Shown here piece by piece: positions 9,412 to 16,794 of a stretch of DNA of 44,656 nucleotides. Source of the stretch: Parasulfuritortus sp037446165. GTDB taxonomy: Bacteria > Pseudomonadota > Gammaproteobacteria > Burkholderiales > Thiobacillaceae. A program made the translations under genes and the position numbers. The stretch covers positions 1 to 44,656 of the forward strand of contig JBBIJC010000007.1 in NCBI GenBank assembly GCA_037446165.1. Direction: 5' to 3'. Each line of letters opens with the position of its first letter. Position 1 is the first letter of the stretch. Below the pieces are notes generated by a model. It made no database searches, was not told where the DNA came from, and saw only the letters and a list, made by a program, of their open reading frames with translations.

Positions 9412-9790
9412 TCTCCAACAGCTCCTTTTCTGTTGAAATCAGCCTGCGGGCGATTTTCAACGCATGATAGTAGTCCCGCTTGATGATCAGACCGCGCATC
9501 TGGTCCAGCGCTGGGAACATGACAGGTACATCGCTACCGAGCCGGTCCATCAATACCGCCAGTTTAGCTTGGTAAGCTGCGCTGTTGGCTTGGTCGATAT
9601 AAAGAACCTGCACCAGAAAATAAATCTGCTTGCAGACCGTATCGGCCTCTTCCTCCGTCATTATTTCTTTTTCGCGCAAGATCGCGGCATCGTTCAGGAC
9701 AATCAGTTCGGCCCGTGCATCCCCATTCACGAGTACAACCCCATTCAGGAGCAACTTTTCATTGGGACGCAAACTCAATCTAAGGGGCAT
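9392..9790 (-). CDS. flbT: FlbT family flagellar biosynthesis repressor
   Basis: The 132-residue product begins MPLRLSLRPNEKLLLNGVVL and continues with NGDARAELIVLNDAAILREKEIM, the hallmark N-terminal beta domain of FlbT. A helical C-terminal half follows (QIYFLVQVLYID, then HALKIARRLISTEKELLENV). In Caulobacter FlbT binds the 5' untranslated region of flagellin mRNA and promotes its decay when the hook is not complete. A similar role for the flagellin just upstream is an inference. It overlaps flaF by 20 bases, and a terminator at 9872-9907 separates it from the upstream 203-residue gene. Confidence 0.87.
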   Translation of the reverse strand: MPLRLSLRPNEKLLLNGVVLVNGDARAELIVLNDAAILREKEIMTEEEADTVCKQIYFLVQVLYIDQANSAAYQAKLAVLMDRLGSDVPVMFPALDQMRGLIIKRDYYHALKIARRLISTEKELLENVGKSN

Positions 9791-9871
9791 GCATGACTCC
9801 AGATAACGGAACGCAGCGGTTCACGGCATTGTAGTCGCTCAGGCTGGAGCCCCAAACCGAATCTTGGACGC

Positions 9872-9907
9872 AAAAAATTGCCTGCGCTTCCGGAAGAAAG
9901 GGCAGGC
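9872..9907 (-). terminator. Rho-independent terminator between the 203-residue gene and flbT
   Basis: On the minus strand GCCTGC (9907-9902) pairs with GCAGGC (9885-9880). The intervening sequence holds a TTCCGGAA palindrome, and AATTTTTT follows the stem. This would end transcription of the flagellin/unknown-protein unit before flbT-flaF, or attenuate it. Confidence 0.65.
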
Positions 9908-9955
9908 CTCTAATTTTTTGAAGATCAAGCCTCATATGGATAAGGCTCACATCTC

Positions 9956-10567
9956 TCAAGACAAGCGATTTACCTGGCTGGCATACGCATTCCCTCCCAA
10001 AGCGGTCTGTACGCTCTGAGCCAGAGCCTGACGATGGGCAGTAACCTGGTCATACGCTGACTGCACCTGCACAGCCGCAGCCGCCACTTGCTGATCACTG
10101 GCGGATGTTCCACTGAGCGTCGGTAAGACTGGCAAACCACCTTGCCCGGCCACACTCAGGTCCTTTGGAAGCCCCTGTTCTGCCTGGGGATCCTTCGGAA
10201 CCTGTAGCGCCTCGATCTCTTTCTTGAGCCCGCTGAACTCCCTCAAGTACGCAACACGCTGCGGATCTTCAGCACCATACGGAGGAAACTGCTTCAAGAT
10301 GCCTTGCAACTGGTTGCTCATTTTATTGAGCAGTTCCTGCTGCTTGGCATAAGTCTGATCAGTCTGGTTGATCAGCTTTCCACCCTGTATGGTTTGATCC
10401 TGGCCCAACTGAATCGTCGCCGCGGGACTGATGGTTACCTTTTCGGCACTCGTCCCAACGCCGCTCGCGGGCACATCCTGTTGCGGTGTCTGCACCTGAG
10501 GCGAACCAGCATTAGCCACGGTCGACGTATAGACCGGGCTGCTAACGCTATCAACACTGGCTACCAT
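9956..10567 (-). CDS. Uncharacterised flagellin-linked protein, 203 residues
   Basis: I do not recognise this family. The ATG at 10567 has an excellent ribosome binding site (AGGAGGT, five bases upstream). There is no signal peptide or membrane segment. The first 40 residues are Ser/Thr/Val/Gln-rich and probably disordered, followed by KVTISPAATIQLGQ. A mainly helical, Gln-rich region (about 65-125, YAKQQELLNKMSNQLQGILK and LREFSGLKKEIEALQV) comes next. The C-terminal 45 residues are again helical and Ala/Gln-rich (SDQQVAAAAVQVQSAYDQV). It begins 71 bases after the flagellin stop, separated by a UUCG-loop hairpin, so it is probably cotranscribed with flagellin. Possible roles are a FlaG-like filament accessory or a secreted or chaperone protein; none is shown by the sequence. 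Confidence 0.7.
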   Translation of the reverse strand: MVASVDSVSSPVYTSTVANAGSPQVQTPQQDVPASGVGTSAEKVTISPAATIQLGQDQTIQGGKLINQTDQTYAKQQELLNKMSNQLQGILKQFPPYGAEDPQRVAYLREFSGLKKEIEALQVPKDPQAEQGLPKDLSVAGQGGLPVLPTLSGTSASDQQVAAAAVQVQSAYDQVTAHRQALAQSVQTALGGNAYASQVNRLS

Positions 10568-10589
10568 TTTGACCTCCTACCTGTCTGCA

Positions 10590-10621
10590 GGCATCAAGAC
10601 TGCCGAAGCAGTCGTGATGCC
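10590..10621 (-). other. Strong UUCG-tetraloop hairpin after the flagellin gene
   Basis: On the minus strand GGCATCACGACTGC and GCAGTCTTGATGCC pair over 14 positions with one mismatch around a TTCG loop closed by C and G. No T tract follows, so it is more likely an mRNA 3'-end stabiliser or processing element than a terminator. It lies between the flagellin stop and the next gene's ribosome binding site. Confidence 0.65.
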
Positions 10622-10638
10622 CTCAGCTCAGAGCCCTA

Positions 10639-11496
10639 TTAGAAGAGCCTCAGGATCGATTGGGCCGCTTGAGACGCCAGGCTCAAGGACGTCACACCCA
10701 GCGATTGCCGTGTCTGCAACATCAGCATGTTGGCGCCTTCGGCATTGGTATCCGCCGCCGTCAGGTTGTTGGCACCGTCCTGCAAGGTGTTGATCATGCT
10801 CGACATGAAATTCTGGCGAGTCTGCAGCACAGCGAGGTTGTTGGACAGGGTGGAAGCATCCTTCTGCAGCGTGGTCAGCGCGCTGTTCAGCGAAGTCTGG
10901 ACAGCTGCGATATTCGAGGCTGAATTAATATCATTGAATGTCAACGTTCCCGATCCGCCGACAGAACCCGCCGCACCGGAGATGCCGAGACCCGCAGTCG
11001 AAGCATCGACGCCCGACAGGGTAATGCTCGTGGTCGAGGTTTCGTTGAAATTGACCGTAAGCGAAGTACCGCTGTTCAGGAAGTTCACGCCCTTGTAGGT
11101 CGAGTCCTGGGTCAGCTGTTCCATCTGGGTGATCAGGGTATTGTAGGAAGCCACTGCGCCGGAAATCACGGCACCGCTACCGGACTGGTTGACGGCCGAA
11201 CTGGCCTGGGTCAATTGACCTTGCAGGCTGCCGATCAGGGATCGCAGGCCGGTGACGCCGTTGTTGGCGGAATTGATCATCTGAATGGATTCGCCGATGT
11301 TGTCCTTCAGCGTGCTGAGCTGATTCGCGCGCTGATTGTAGCTTTGTGCAGCGAAATAGCTGGCCGGATTATCAAGGGCGGAATTGACCTTCAGGCCGGT
11401 GGCGAGGCGATTCTGGGTTTGACCTTGCAGTTGAGCGGTTTGTTGCAGGCTGAGAAGGTTGGCCCGCATTGCGGAGGTCAGATTGACGTTCGACAT
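10639..11496 (-). CDS. Flagellin (short, alphaproteobacterial-type)
   Basis: The 285-residue product has the flagellin N-terminal D0/D1 region (MSNVNLTSAMRANLLSLQQT, then TGLKVNSALDNPASYFAAQ) and C-terminal region (LQTRQSLGVTSLSLASQAAQ, ending SILRLF). A short central Gly/Ser/Thr-rich segment lies at about residues 150-190 (SVGGSGTLTF). The start has AGGAG and a sigma-28 promoter upstream. The SALDNPASYFAA motif and the small variable region resemble alphaproteobacterial flagellins rather than enterobacterial FliC. The usual LQRIRELAVQ patch recognised by TLR5 is replaced by a different sequence (LRSLIGSLQGQLTQA). It is the major filament subunit candidate, followed by an unknown gene and FlbT/FlaF. 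Central Ser/Thr residues are possible glycosylation sites for the nearby glycosyltransferase. Confidence 0.95.
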   Translation of the reverse strand: MSNVNLTSAMRANLLSLQQTAQLQGQTQNRLATGLKVNSALDNPASYFAAQSYNQRANQLSTLKDNIGESIQMINSANNGVTGLRSLIGSLQGQLTQASSAVNQSGSGAVISGAVASYNTLITQMEQLTQDSTYKGVNFLNSGTSLTVNFNETSTTSITLSGVDASTAGLGISGAAGSVGGSGTLTFNDINSASNIAAVQTSLNSALTTLQKDASTLSNNLAVLQTRQNFMSSMINTLQDGANNLTAADTNAEGANMLMLQTRQSLGVTSLSLASQAAQSILRLF

Positions 11497-11574
11497 GATA
11501 AAACTCCTGTTCTAGGTTGATTAGCGAGGAATTCTTCCTCGTTCCGACTGCGGAAAAGTCCGTTGTCTGAGTCA

Positions 11575-11601
11575 TTAACGGACAGCCAAGTAGAAACTTT
11601 A
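11575..11601 (-). promoter_or_regulatory. Putative sigma-28 (FliA) promoter for flagellin
   Basis: On the minus strand TAAAGTTT (11601-11594), a perfect -35 half, is followed after exactly 11 bases by TCCGTTAA (11582-11575), six of eight matches to GCCGATAA. It lies about 80 bases upstream of the flagellin ATG, leaving a 5' untranslated region long enough to be an FlbT target. Confidence 0.75.
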
Positions 11602-11607
11602 GGGGCT

Positions 11608-11626
11608 GCGTAAAAAAATTTTACGC
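11608..11626. other. AT-rich hairpin between the MTIP gene and the flagellin promoter
   Basis: GCGTAAAA and TTTTACGC form a perfect inverted repeat with a three-base loop. It lies 33 bases past the MTIP stop and just upstream of the flagellin promoter. It could act as a weak terminator insulating flagellin from the upstream block. Confidence 0.35.
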
Positions 11627-11658
11627 TGGGCTTCCGCCACTGCCTTGCAGGTGTTCGC

Positions 11659-12405
11659 TCAGGTGAAGTCCATACAGGCTATCAACGCCAGCACATTGCG
11701 TACCCGGCCCATGATCTGCTTCATCGCATGGTCGATGCCTTCTGCGGAGATTGCCGTTTCGCTGTCCCCGCGCCCGGCCGCCCAGTTGACCGAGGCGCCA
11801 ATGGAGGCATAGCAAAGACCGATTTCCTTGGCCAGATAGGCTTCCGGCATGCCGGTCATGCCGACCATGTCGGCGCCATCCCTGGCCATCCGGTCGATCT
11901 CGGCCTTGGTTTCCAGGCGCGGACCTTGCACGCAGCCATATACGCCGCCTGCCATGAAATCCTCGCCCGCTGTCTTGAGTGCTCGGATGCAGCATTGCCG
12001 GGTCGACTCGCAATAGGGCCAGGTGAAATCGGTATGGGTGACCTGCTGGTTGCCGTATTCGGCGAAAGTGGTTTCCCGGCCGTGGGTGTAATCGATGATC
12101 TGGTCCGGTACCACCAGCCGCCCCGGCTTCAGTTCCGGATGGATGCTACCCACCGTCGCGGCAGCGACCACGTGAGTTACTTTCTGGGCATGCAGCGCCC
12201 AGATGTTGGCGCGATAGTTGACCTGATGCGGAGGAATGGTATGACCATAGCCATGCCGGGCGAGAAAGACCACCGGGTGCCCGTCCAGTTCACCAAAGGT
12301 CAGCGCACCCGATGGCTGGCCATAGGGCGTCCTGATCACTTCACGGCGCTTGATCAAAAGCCCCGGAAGCTGGGTAAGCCCGCTACCGCCAATGATCGCC
12401 AGCAT
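11659..12405 (-). CDS. S-methyl-5'-thioinosine phosphorylase (MTIP/MTAP family)
   Basis: The 248-residue protein opens with the phosphate-binding MLAIIGGSGLTQLPG. It contains FLARHGYGHTIPPHQVNYRAN, the family signature near GCVQGPRLETKAEIDRM, GADMVGMTGMPEAYLAKE, and ASIGASVNWAAG in the base-specificity region. These mark the MTAP/PNP-II family. Gammaproteobacterial members close to this type phosphorolyse methylthioinosine made from methylthioadenosine, giving hypoxanthine and methylthioribose-1-phosphate. The gene abuts hpt, which would recycle the hypoxanthine to IMP, and this supports the MTIP assignment over MTAP. Purine nucleoside phosphorylase remains possible. Confidence 0.85.
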   Translation of the reverse strand: MLAIIGGSGLTQLPGLLIKRREVIRTPYGQPSGALTFGELDGHPVVFLARHGYGHTIPPHQVNYRANIWALHAQKVTHVVAAATVGSIHPELKPGRLVVPDQIIDYTHGRETTFAEYGNQQVTHTDFTWPYCESTRQCCIRALKTAGEDFMAGGVYGCVQGPRLETKAEIDRMARDGADMVGMTGMPEAYLAKEIGLCYASIGASVNWAAGRGDSETAISAEGIDHAMKQIMGRVRNVLALIACMDFT

Positions 12406-12963
12406 TTACTCGTCCTCCTTCAATGCATAAATACCCGGCAGATTGCGCCACAACCCATGGACATCCATGCCCATGCCAAACACATACCGGTTCGGCACCA
12501 CCAGACCAACGTAATCGGCCTGCACCGGTTTTCTGTGGCCGAGATCCTTTTCGGCCAGGACCGCGATCTCGACCTTGCCGGCACCCATTTGCAGCAGCCG
12601 CTCCCGGGCGGCGGCCAGGGTATGGCCTTCGTCCAGGATATCGTCCAGCAGCAACACGGTGCGGCCCGCGATTTCCTTGCGCGGCAAGGCGTGCCATTCG
12701 ATGCCGCCGCCATGGGTGGCATCCCGGTAGCGGGTGGCGTGCAGATAATCGAATTCCAGGGGGAAACCCAGGCGCGGCAGCAGCTGGCCGGAGAAGACCA
12801 CCGCGCCACCCATTACACAGAGGACGATCGGGTATGAGTCCGCCAAACGGTTGCTGATTTCTCCGCCCAGACGATCCAGGACCGTCTCGATCTCCCGTTG
12901 CCCGAACAGCAATTCACCACGGTTGAACAGACTCCAGCCCGCCTCTATGTCCCGATTCATCAT
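12406..12963 (-). CDS. hpt: Hypoxanthine-guanine phosphoribosyltransferase
   Basis: The type I phosphoribosyltransferase PRPP loop VLLLDDILDEGHTLAAARE is clear, with an N-terminal VLCVMGGAVVFSGQLLPRL and a late YVGLVVPNRYVFGMGMD, as in HGPRTs. It transfers phosphoribose from PRPP to hypoxanthine or guanine. Two adjacent ATGs (12963 and 12960) are possible. The first gives a classical ATGA overlap with the rlmB stop codon, and a longer in-frame extension to 13077 would run deep into rlmB. The stop lies directly against the start of the MTIP gene. The product is about 185 residues, normal for the family. Confidence 0.9.
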   Translation of the reverse strand: MMNRDIEAGWSLFNRGELLFGQREIETVLDRLGGEISNRLADSYPIVLCVMGGAVVFSGQLLPRLGFPLEFDYLHATRYRDATHGGGIEWHALPRKEIAGRTVLLLDDILDEGHTLAAARERLLQMGAGKVEIAVLAEKDLGHRKPVQADYVGLVVPNRYVFGMGMDVHGLWRNLPGIYALKEDE

Positions 12964-13703
12964 TTGTCGAATGCACTCCGCTGCCGACGGGCCTCGTACA
13001 GGCAGACTCCGGCCGAAACCGAAACGTTCAGGCTCTCGACCTGACCGTACATGGGGATGCGCACCAGCAAGTCGCAATGCTCGCGGGTCAGGCGGCGCAT
13101 ACCCTCGCCTTCCGCACCCAGCACCAGCGCGGCCGGCCCGGAAAAATCCGCCTCGTTGACGGCGAGCGTGCCGTCCTGGTCGGTGCCGATGATCAGGATG
13201 TTGCGCTCCTTCAACTCACGCAGGGCACGGGCCAGGTTGGTCACAGGAATATAGGGCACGCTGTCAGCCGCGCCACTCGACGCCTTGATCGCCACCGCGC
13301 CGAGGCCAGCGGCACGGTCCTTCGGTGCAACGACCGCATGGGCGCCGAAGGCATCGGCGCTGCGCATGCAGGCGCCCAGGTTATGGGGGTCGGTGACGCC
13401 ATCCAGGACCAGGAGCAGCGCCGGCTCGGTCAGATCCTCGAGCAGTTCGTCCAGGTTCTTGGCCAGCTGGATCGGCTCGACGAAGGCGACCACGCCCTGG
13501 GACTTGCCCTTGGCCATTTCTTCCAGCCGGGACGCCTCGCTGCCGACCAGTTTGACGTTCTTGTCGCCGGCATATTTGCGGACATCCTGCGCCCGCTTGT
13601 CGCGCCGCGCCTCATCCAGGTAGATGACCTGGATGCTTTGCGGGTGATGGCGCAGGCGGGAAATGACGGCGTGAAAACCGTAGATCAAAGTGCGCTGACT
13701 CAT
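12960..13703 (-). CDS. rlmB: 23S rRNA (guanosine-2'-O)-methyltransferase RlmB
   Basis: The 247-residue SpoU/TrmH-family protein has a substrate-binding N-terminus (MSQRTLIYGFHAVISRLRHH). All three SpoU knot motifs are present: LDGVTDPHNLGACMRSADAF, LVLGAEGEGMRRLT and IPMYGQVESLNVSVSAGVCL. RlmB methylates G2251 of 23S rRNA in the peptidyl transferase centre. Its start overlaps the rnr stop by four bases. The rnr-rlmB pairing is conserved in many proteobacteria. Confidence 0.95.
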   Translation of the reverse strand: MSQRTLIYGFHAVISRLRHHPQSIQVIYLDEARRDKRAQDVRKYAGDKNVKLVGSEASRLEEMAKGKSQGVVAFVEPIQLAKNLDELLEDLTEPALLLVLDGVTDPHNLGACMRSADAFGAHAVVAPKDRAAGLGAVAIKASSGAADSVPYIPVTNLARALRELKERNILIIGTDQDGTLAVNEADFSGPAALVLGAEGEGMRRLTREHCDLLVRIPMYGQVESLNVSVSAGVCLYEARRQRSAFDK

Positions 13704-16030
13704 TGCTTGCCCTGTTTCTTGGTGGAGACCGGTTTTTTGGCCTTGGTTGCCGTCGGTTTATCTGCTGATGGCTTGGCGGCCTTGGCGGAGCCAGCCGATT
13801 TCTTGGCCGCAGCCGTCGTTGCTGCGCCGGGCTTTTCTTCTTCGGCCAGAACAAAATCGATCTTGGAGGTTTCCAGTTCGACCTGGGCCACCTTGATCCG
13901 CACCTTGTCGCCCAGACGGAACCGCTTGCCGGTCCGTTCGCCCAGCATCTGGTGCCGGGTTGCATCGAAGTGGAAATAGTCCTGACCCAGTTCGGAAACG
14001 TGGACCAGGCCTTCGACGAAGACATCGTTCAGGGCCACGAAGATACCGAAGCTGGTCACGCCCGAGATCACGCCATCGAACTCCTCGCCCAGCTTGTCGC
14101 GCATGTAGTAGCACTTGAGCCAGGACACCACGTCACGGCTCGCGTCGTCGGCACGGCGCTCGGTCATCGAACAATGGGCGCCGATGTTCTCCCAGTTGCC
14201 GGGCGCATAGGTCACGCTGTTCAAGCAAGCCTTGATGGCGCGGTGCACCAGCAGGTCGGGATAGCGCCGGATGGGCGAGGTGAAGTGGGTATAGGACTCG
14301 TAGGCCAGGCCGAAATGGCCCATGTTCTCCGGGCTGTACACCGCCTGCTGCAGGGAACGCAACATCACCGTCTGCAACAACTGTTCGTCGGGGCGGCCCT
14401 TGATCTTGGCCAGCAGTTCGGCGTAATCCTTGGCATGGGGATCGTCACCGCCGGCCAGCACAAAGCCGAACTCGGCCATGAACTCGTGCAGGGCCTTGAG
14501 CTTGATCAGGGTCGGCCCCTCGTGGATCCGGTACAGCGTGGCGTGCTTGCGCTTCTTGAGGAACTCAGAGGCACACACGTTGGCCGCCAGCATGCACTCC
14601 TCGATGATCCGGTGGGCATCGTTGCGGGCGTAGGGAATGATCTTCTCGATCTTGCCGGTGACCTCGTCGAACACCATCTTGGTTTCCAGGGTTTCGAAGT
14701 CGATCGCGCCGCGCTTGCCGCGCGCCTTGAGCAGGACATGGAACAGCTTGTACAGATTGTTCAGATGCGGCAGAACGTGGACCTTATCTGCAGGCGCCTG
14801 CTTGGGGGCATTCAACCAGTCCCAGACCTGGGTGTAGGTCAGCCGGGCCTTGGAATGCATCACGCCCTGGAAGAAGCGGTATTTCTTGATGGTGCCGGTA
14901 CTGGCGACTTCCATCTCGCATACCATGCATAACCGGTCGACCTGCGGGTTCAGCGAACACAGGCCATTGGACAGCTCCTCCGGCAGCATCGGGATGACCC
15001 GGCGCGGGAAATAGACTGAATTGCCCCGCTCATAGGCCTCCTTGTCCAGCGCCGATCCCGGCTGCACGTAATGCGCCACGTCAGCGATGGCGACCCAGAG
15101 CTTGAACCCGCGCCCCATCGGTTCGCAGTACACCGCGTCGTCGAAGTCGCGGGAATCATCGCCGTCGATGGTCACCAGTGGCAGGTCGCGTATATCCTCG
15201 CGGCCTTCTTCCAGATCACGCTTGGTCACACCCTTGGGCAGCTTCTTGGCCTGGGTGGCAACTTCCTTGGAGAACTCGAACGGCAGATCATGCTTGCGCA
15301 GGGCGATCTCGATCTCCATGCCCGGGTCGGCATAGTTGCCCAGGACGTCGAGAATACGGCCCATGGCGGGAGAATGCTTGCTCGGCTGCTGAACGATCTC
15401 GACTGTCACCACTTGACCGAACTTGACCTCCAGTGACTCCGCCGGCGGGATCACGATGTCCTGGTTGATCCGCTTGTTCTCGGCCACCACCCACTGGTGG
15501 CCATGCTCACGGTACAGACGGCCAACCACCCGGCTGTTGGCCCGCTCCAGCACCTCGACGATCTTGCCTTCCTTGCGCCCGCGCCGGTCCAGGCCATGCT
15601 CCCGGCACATCACCCGGTCGCCGTGCAGGACCTGATGCATTTCCTTTTCCGAGAGGAACATGTCGCCCGACTTGTCGTCCGGGATGAAGAAACCGAAACC
15701 ATCGGCATGGCCATCGACCCGTCCTGCCTTCAGCTCGATCTTGTCCGGCAAACAGAGGTCGCCGCGCCGGTTCATGACCAGTTGACCGTCGCGCTGCATG
15801 GCGCCCAGCCGGCGACGGAAGGACTCGGCCTCCTCATCCGGTTCGATATCCAGCCGGAAGGCCAGATCGTCCGCCGGCAACGGCCCGCCCGCCTCGGTCA
15901 CCAGTTGCAGGATGAACTCCCGACTGGGCAGCGGGTTTTCATATTTTTCCCGCTCGCGCGCCAGGAAGGGATCCTGCCAGCGCAAGCCTTTTTGCCCGCG
16001 ACCTTTGCCAGTACTTTTTTTAGTTGTCAT
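13700..16030 (-). CDS. rnr: Ribonuclease R
   Basis: The 776-residue protein has the RNase R layout: an N-terminal helix-turn-helix/cold-shock region (about 40-210), the RNB catalytic domain (about 255-590) with acidic active-site cluster VTIDGDDSRDFDDAVYC, and an S1 domain (about 640-725, EFDGVISGVTSFGIFVALND). A Lys/Ala-rich basic tail ends the protein. It is a 3'-to-5' processive exoribonuclease that degrades structured RNA. The ATG at 16030 is followed by a lysine-rich leader (MTTKKSTGKGRGQKG). It diverges from tRNA-Leu and is the first gene of the overlapping rnr-rlmB-hpt-MTIP block. Confidence 0.96.
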   Translation of the reverse strand: MTTKKSTGKGRGQKGLRWQDPFLAREREKYENPLPSREFILQLVTEAGGPLPADDLAFRLDIEPDEEAESFRRRLGAMQRDGQLVMNRRGDLCLPDKIELKAGRVDGHADGFGFFIPDDKSGDMFLSEKEMHQVLHGDRVMCREHGLDRRGRKEGKIVEVLERANSRVVGRLYREHGHQWVVAENKRINQDIVIPPAESLEVKFGQVVTVEIVQQPSKHSPAMGRILDVLGNYADPGMEIEIALRKHDLPFEFSKEVATQAKKLPKGVTKRDLEEGREDIRDLPLVTIDGDDSRDFDDAVYCEPMGRGFKLWVAIADVAHYVQPGSALDKEAYERGNSVYFPRRVIPMLPEELSNGLCSLNPQVDRLCMVCEMEVASTGTIKKYRFFQGVMHSKARLTYTQVWDWLNAPKQAPADKVHVLPHLNNLYKLFHVLLKARGKRGAIDFETLETKMVFDEVTGKIEKIIPYARNDAHRIIEECMLAANVCASEFLKKRKHATLYRIHEGPTLIKLKALHEFMAEFGFVLAGGDDPHAKDYAELLAKIKGRPDEQLLQTVMLRSLQQAVYSPENMGHFGLAYESYTHFTSPIRRYPDLLVHRAIKACLNSVTYAPGNWENIGAHCSMTERRADDASRDVVSWLKCYYMRDKLGEEFDGVISGVTSFGIFVALNDVFVEGLVHVSELGQDYFHFDATRHQMLGERTGKRFRLGDKVRIKVAQVELETSKIDFVLAEEEKPGAATTAAAKKSAGSAKAAKPSADKPTATKAKKPVSTKKQGKQ

Positions 16031-16060
16031 TCAAAACTCATAAATTAAATTGAAACGCCG

Positions 16061-16090
16061 TTGACATCAGCGCATCGGCATCGCTAGAAT
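16061..16090 (+). promoter_or_regulatory. Sigma-70 promoter of tRNA-Leu
   Basis: A perfect TTGACA (16061-16066) is separated by 18 bases from TAGAAT (16085-16090). The predicted start is a few bases before the mature tRNA at 16103, followed by a GC-rich start region typical of stringently controlled stable-RNA promoters. Confidence 0.8.
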
Positions 16091-16102
16091 GCGCCCCTCT
16101 TT

Positions 16103-16189
16103 GCCCAGATGGCGGAATTGGTAGACGCACTAGGTTCAGGTCCTAGCGCCGGCAACGGTGTGGAGGTTCGAGTCCTCTTCTGGGCACCA
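16103..16189 (+). tRNA. tRNA-Leu (anticodon CAG)
   Basis: The 87-base sequence folds as a class II tRNA. The acceptor arms are GCCCAGA and TCTGGGC, and the anticodon stem CTAGG/CCTAG encloses the loop TTCAGGT with anticodon CAG. A long variable arm follows, the T arm contains GGTTCGAGTCC, and the CCA end is encoded. It reads CUG leucine codons. Confidence 0.96.
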
Positions 16190-16222
16190 GTTAAAGTTCC
16201 AAGAAGCACAAATGCAGTCCTG

Positions 16223-16256
16223 AAAGCCGCACAACCACTAGGTTTTGCGGCTTTTT
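16223..16256 (+). terminator. Rho-independent terminator after tRNA-Leu
   Basis: AAAGCCGCA (16223-16231) pairs with TGCGGCTTT (16246-16254) and the T run continues past the stem. It lies 34 bases after the tRNA and ends the single-gene tRNA transcript. Confidence 0.8.
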
Positions 16257-16301
16257 TCATGTCCAGAACTTTCCGCCAACAGCCACTGAATTCCTTCATT
16301 T

Positions 16302-16718
16302 TTGGGTGCCACCTTTGGAGTAACTTCCGACGTTGGTGTAACTCAAGCGACCGGCAAGCCAATGCATCTGCTCGATGGTAATGGCCTGTTTCTGCTAGTC
16401 AACCGCATTGGTGGTAAACGGTGGCGATTCAACTACCGCTTCGCAGGAAAGACCAATTCCCTTGGGACTTACCCTGAGATCATTATCAAGGTAGCCAGGG
16501 ATCGTCGCGAGGATGCCCGCAGACTGGGAGCCAATGGTACAGACCCATCTGTCGAACGCAAAGAACAAAAGGGATCTGAACTCGCGCCATCGACAACCTT
16601 CGAACACGTTTTCCACGCACGGCCGAACAACCAGAAACCCGCGCCTGCCAAGACCGGCTCGGACAAAATCAATGCCGGAAGTTACTGGCAAATGACACTA
16701 TTGAATGCGCTTGAGTAA
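16302..16718 (+). pseudogene. Truncated tyrosine-recombinase integrase remnant (P4-type, N-terminal DUF4102 region)
   Basis: The frame encodes KPMHLLDGNGLFLLVNRIGG, then KRWRFNYRFAGKTNSLGTYP and ARDRREDARRLGANGTDPSVERKEQK. This is the arm-binding N-terminal domain found in P4-like prophage and island integrases. Recognisable similarity stops at about TTFEHVF, and the frame ends after 138 codons. The core-binding and catalytic domains (R-H-R-Y) are absent, and the start is also degenerate. Full-length family members have about 400 residues. It lies directly downstream of tRNA-Leu in the orientation usual for an integrase beside its attachment site, so I read it as the scar of a lost element. 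Confidence 0.8.
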
Positions 16719-16794
16719 AATGACCGTGGTGACAGGCCACCGTCCACCGCCCGATACAGTCCAATAACATTCAGCGTTGTTAGGAGAAACAGTC

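Noticed and set aside
11728..12837. A 369-codon plus-strand frame opposite the MTIP and hpt genes
   Set aside because: It crosses two well-supported minus-strand genes and shows no recognisable motif.
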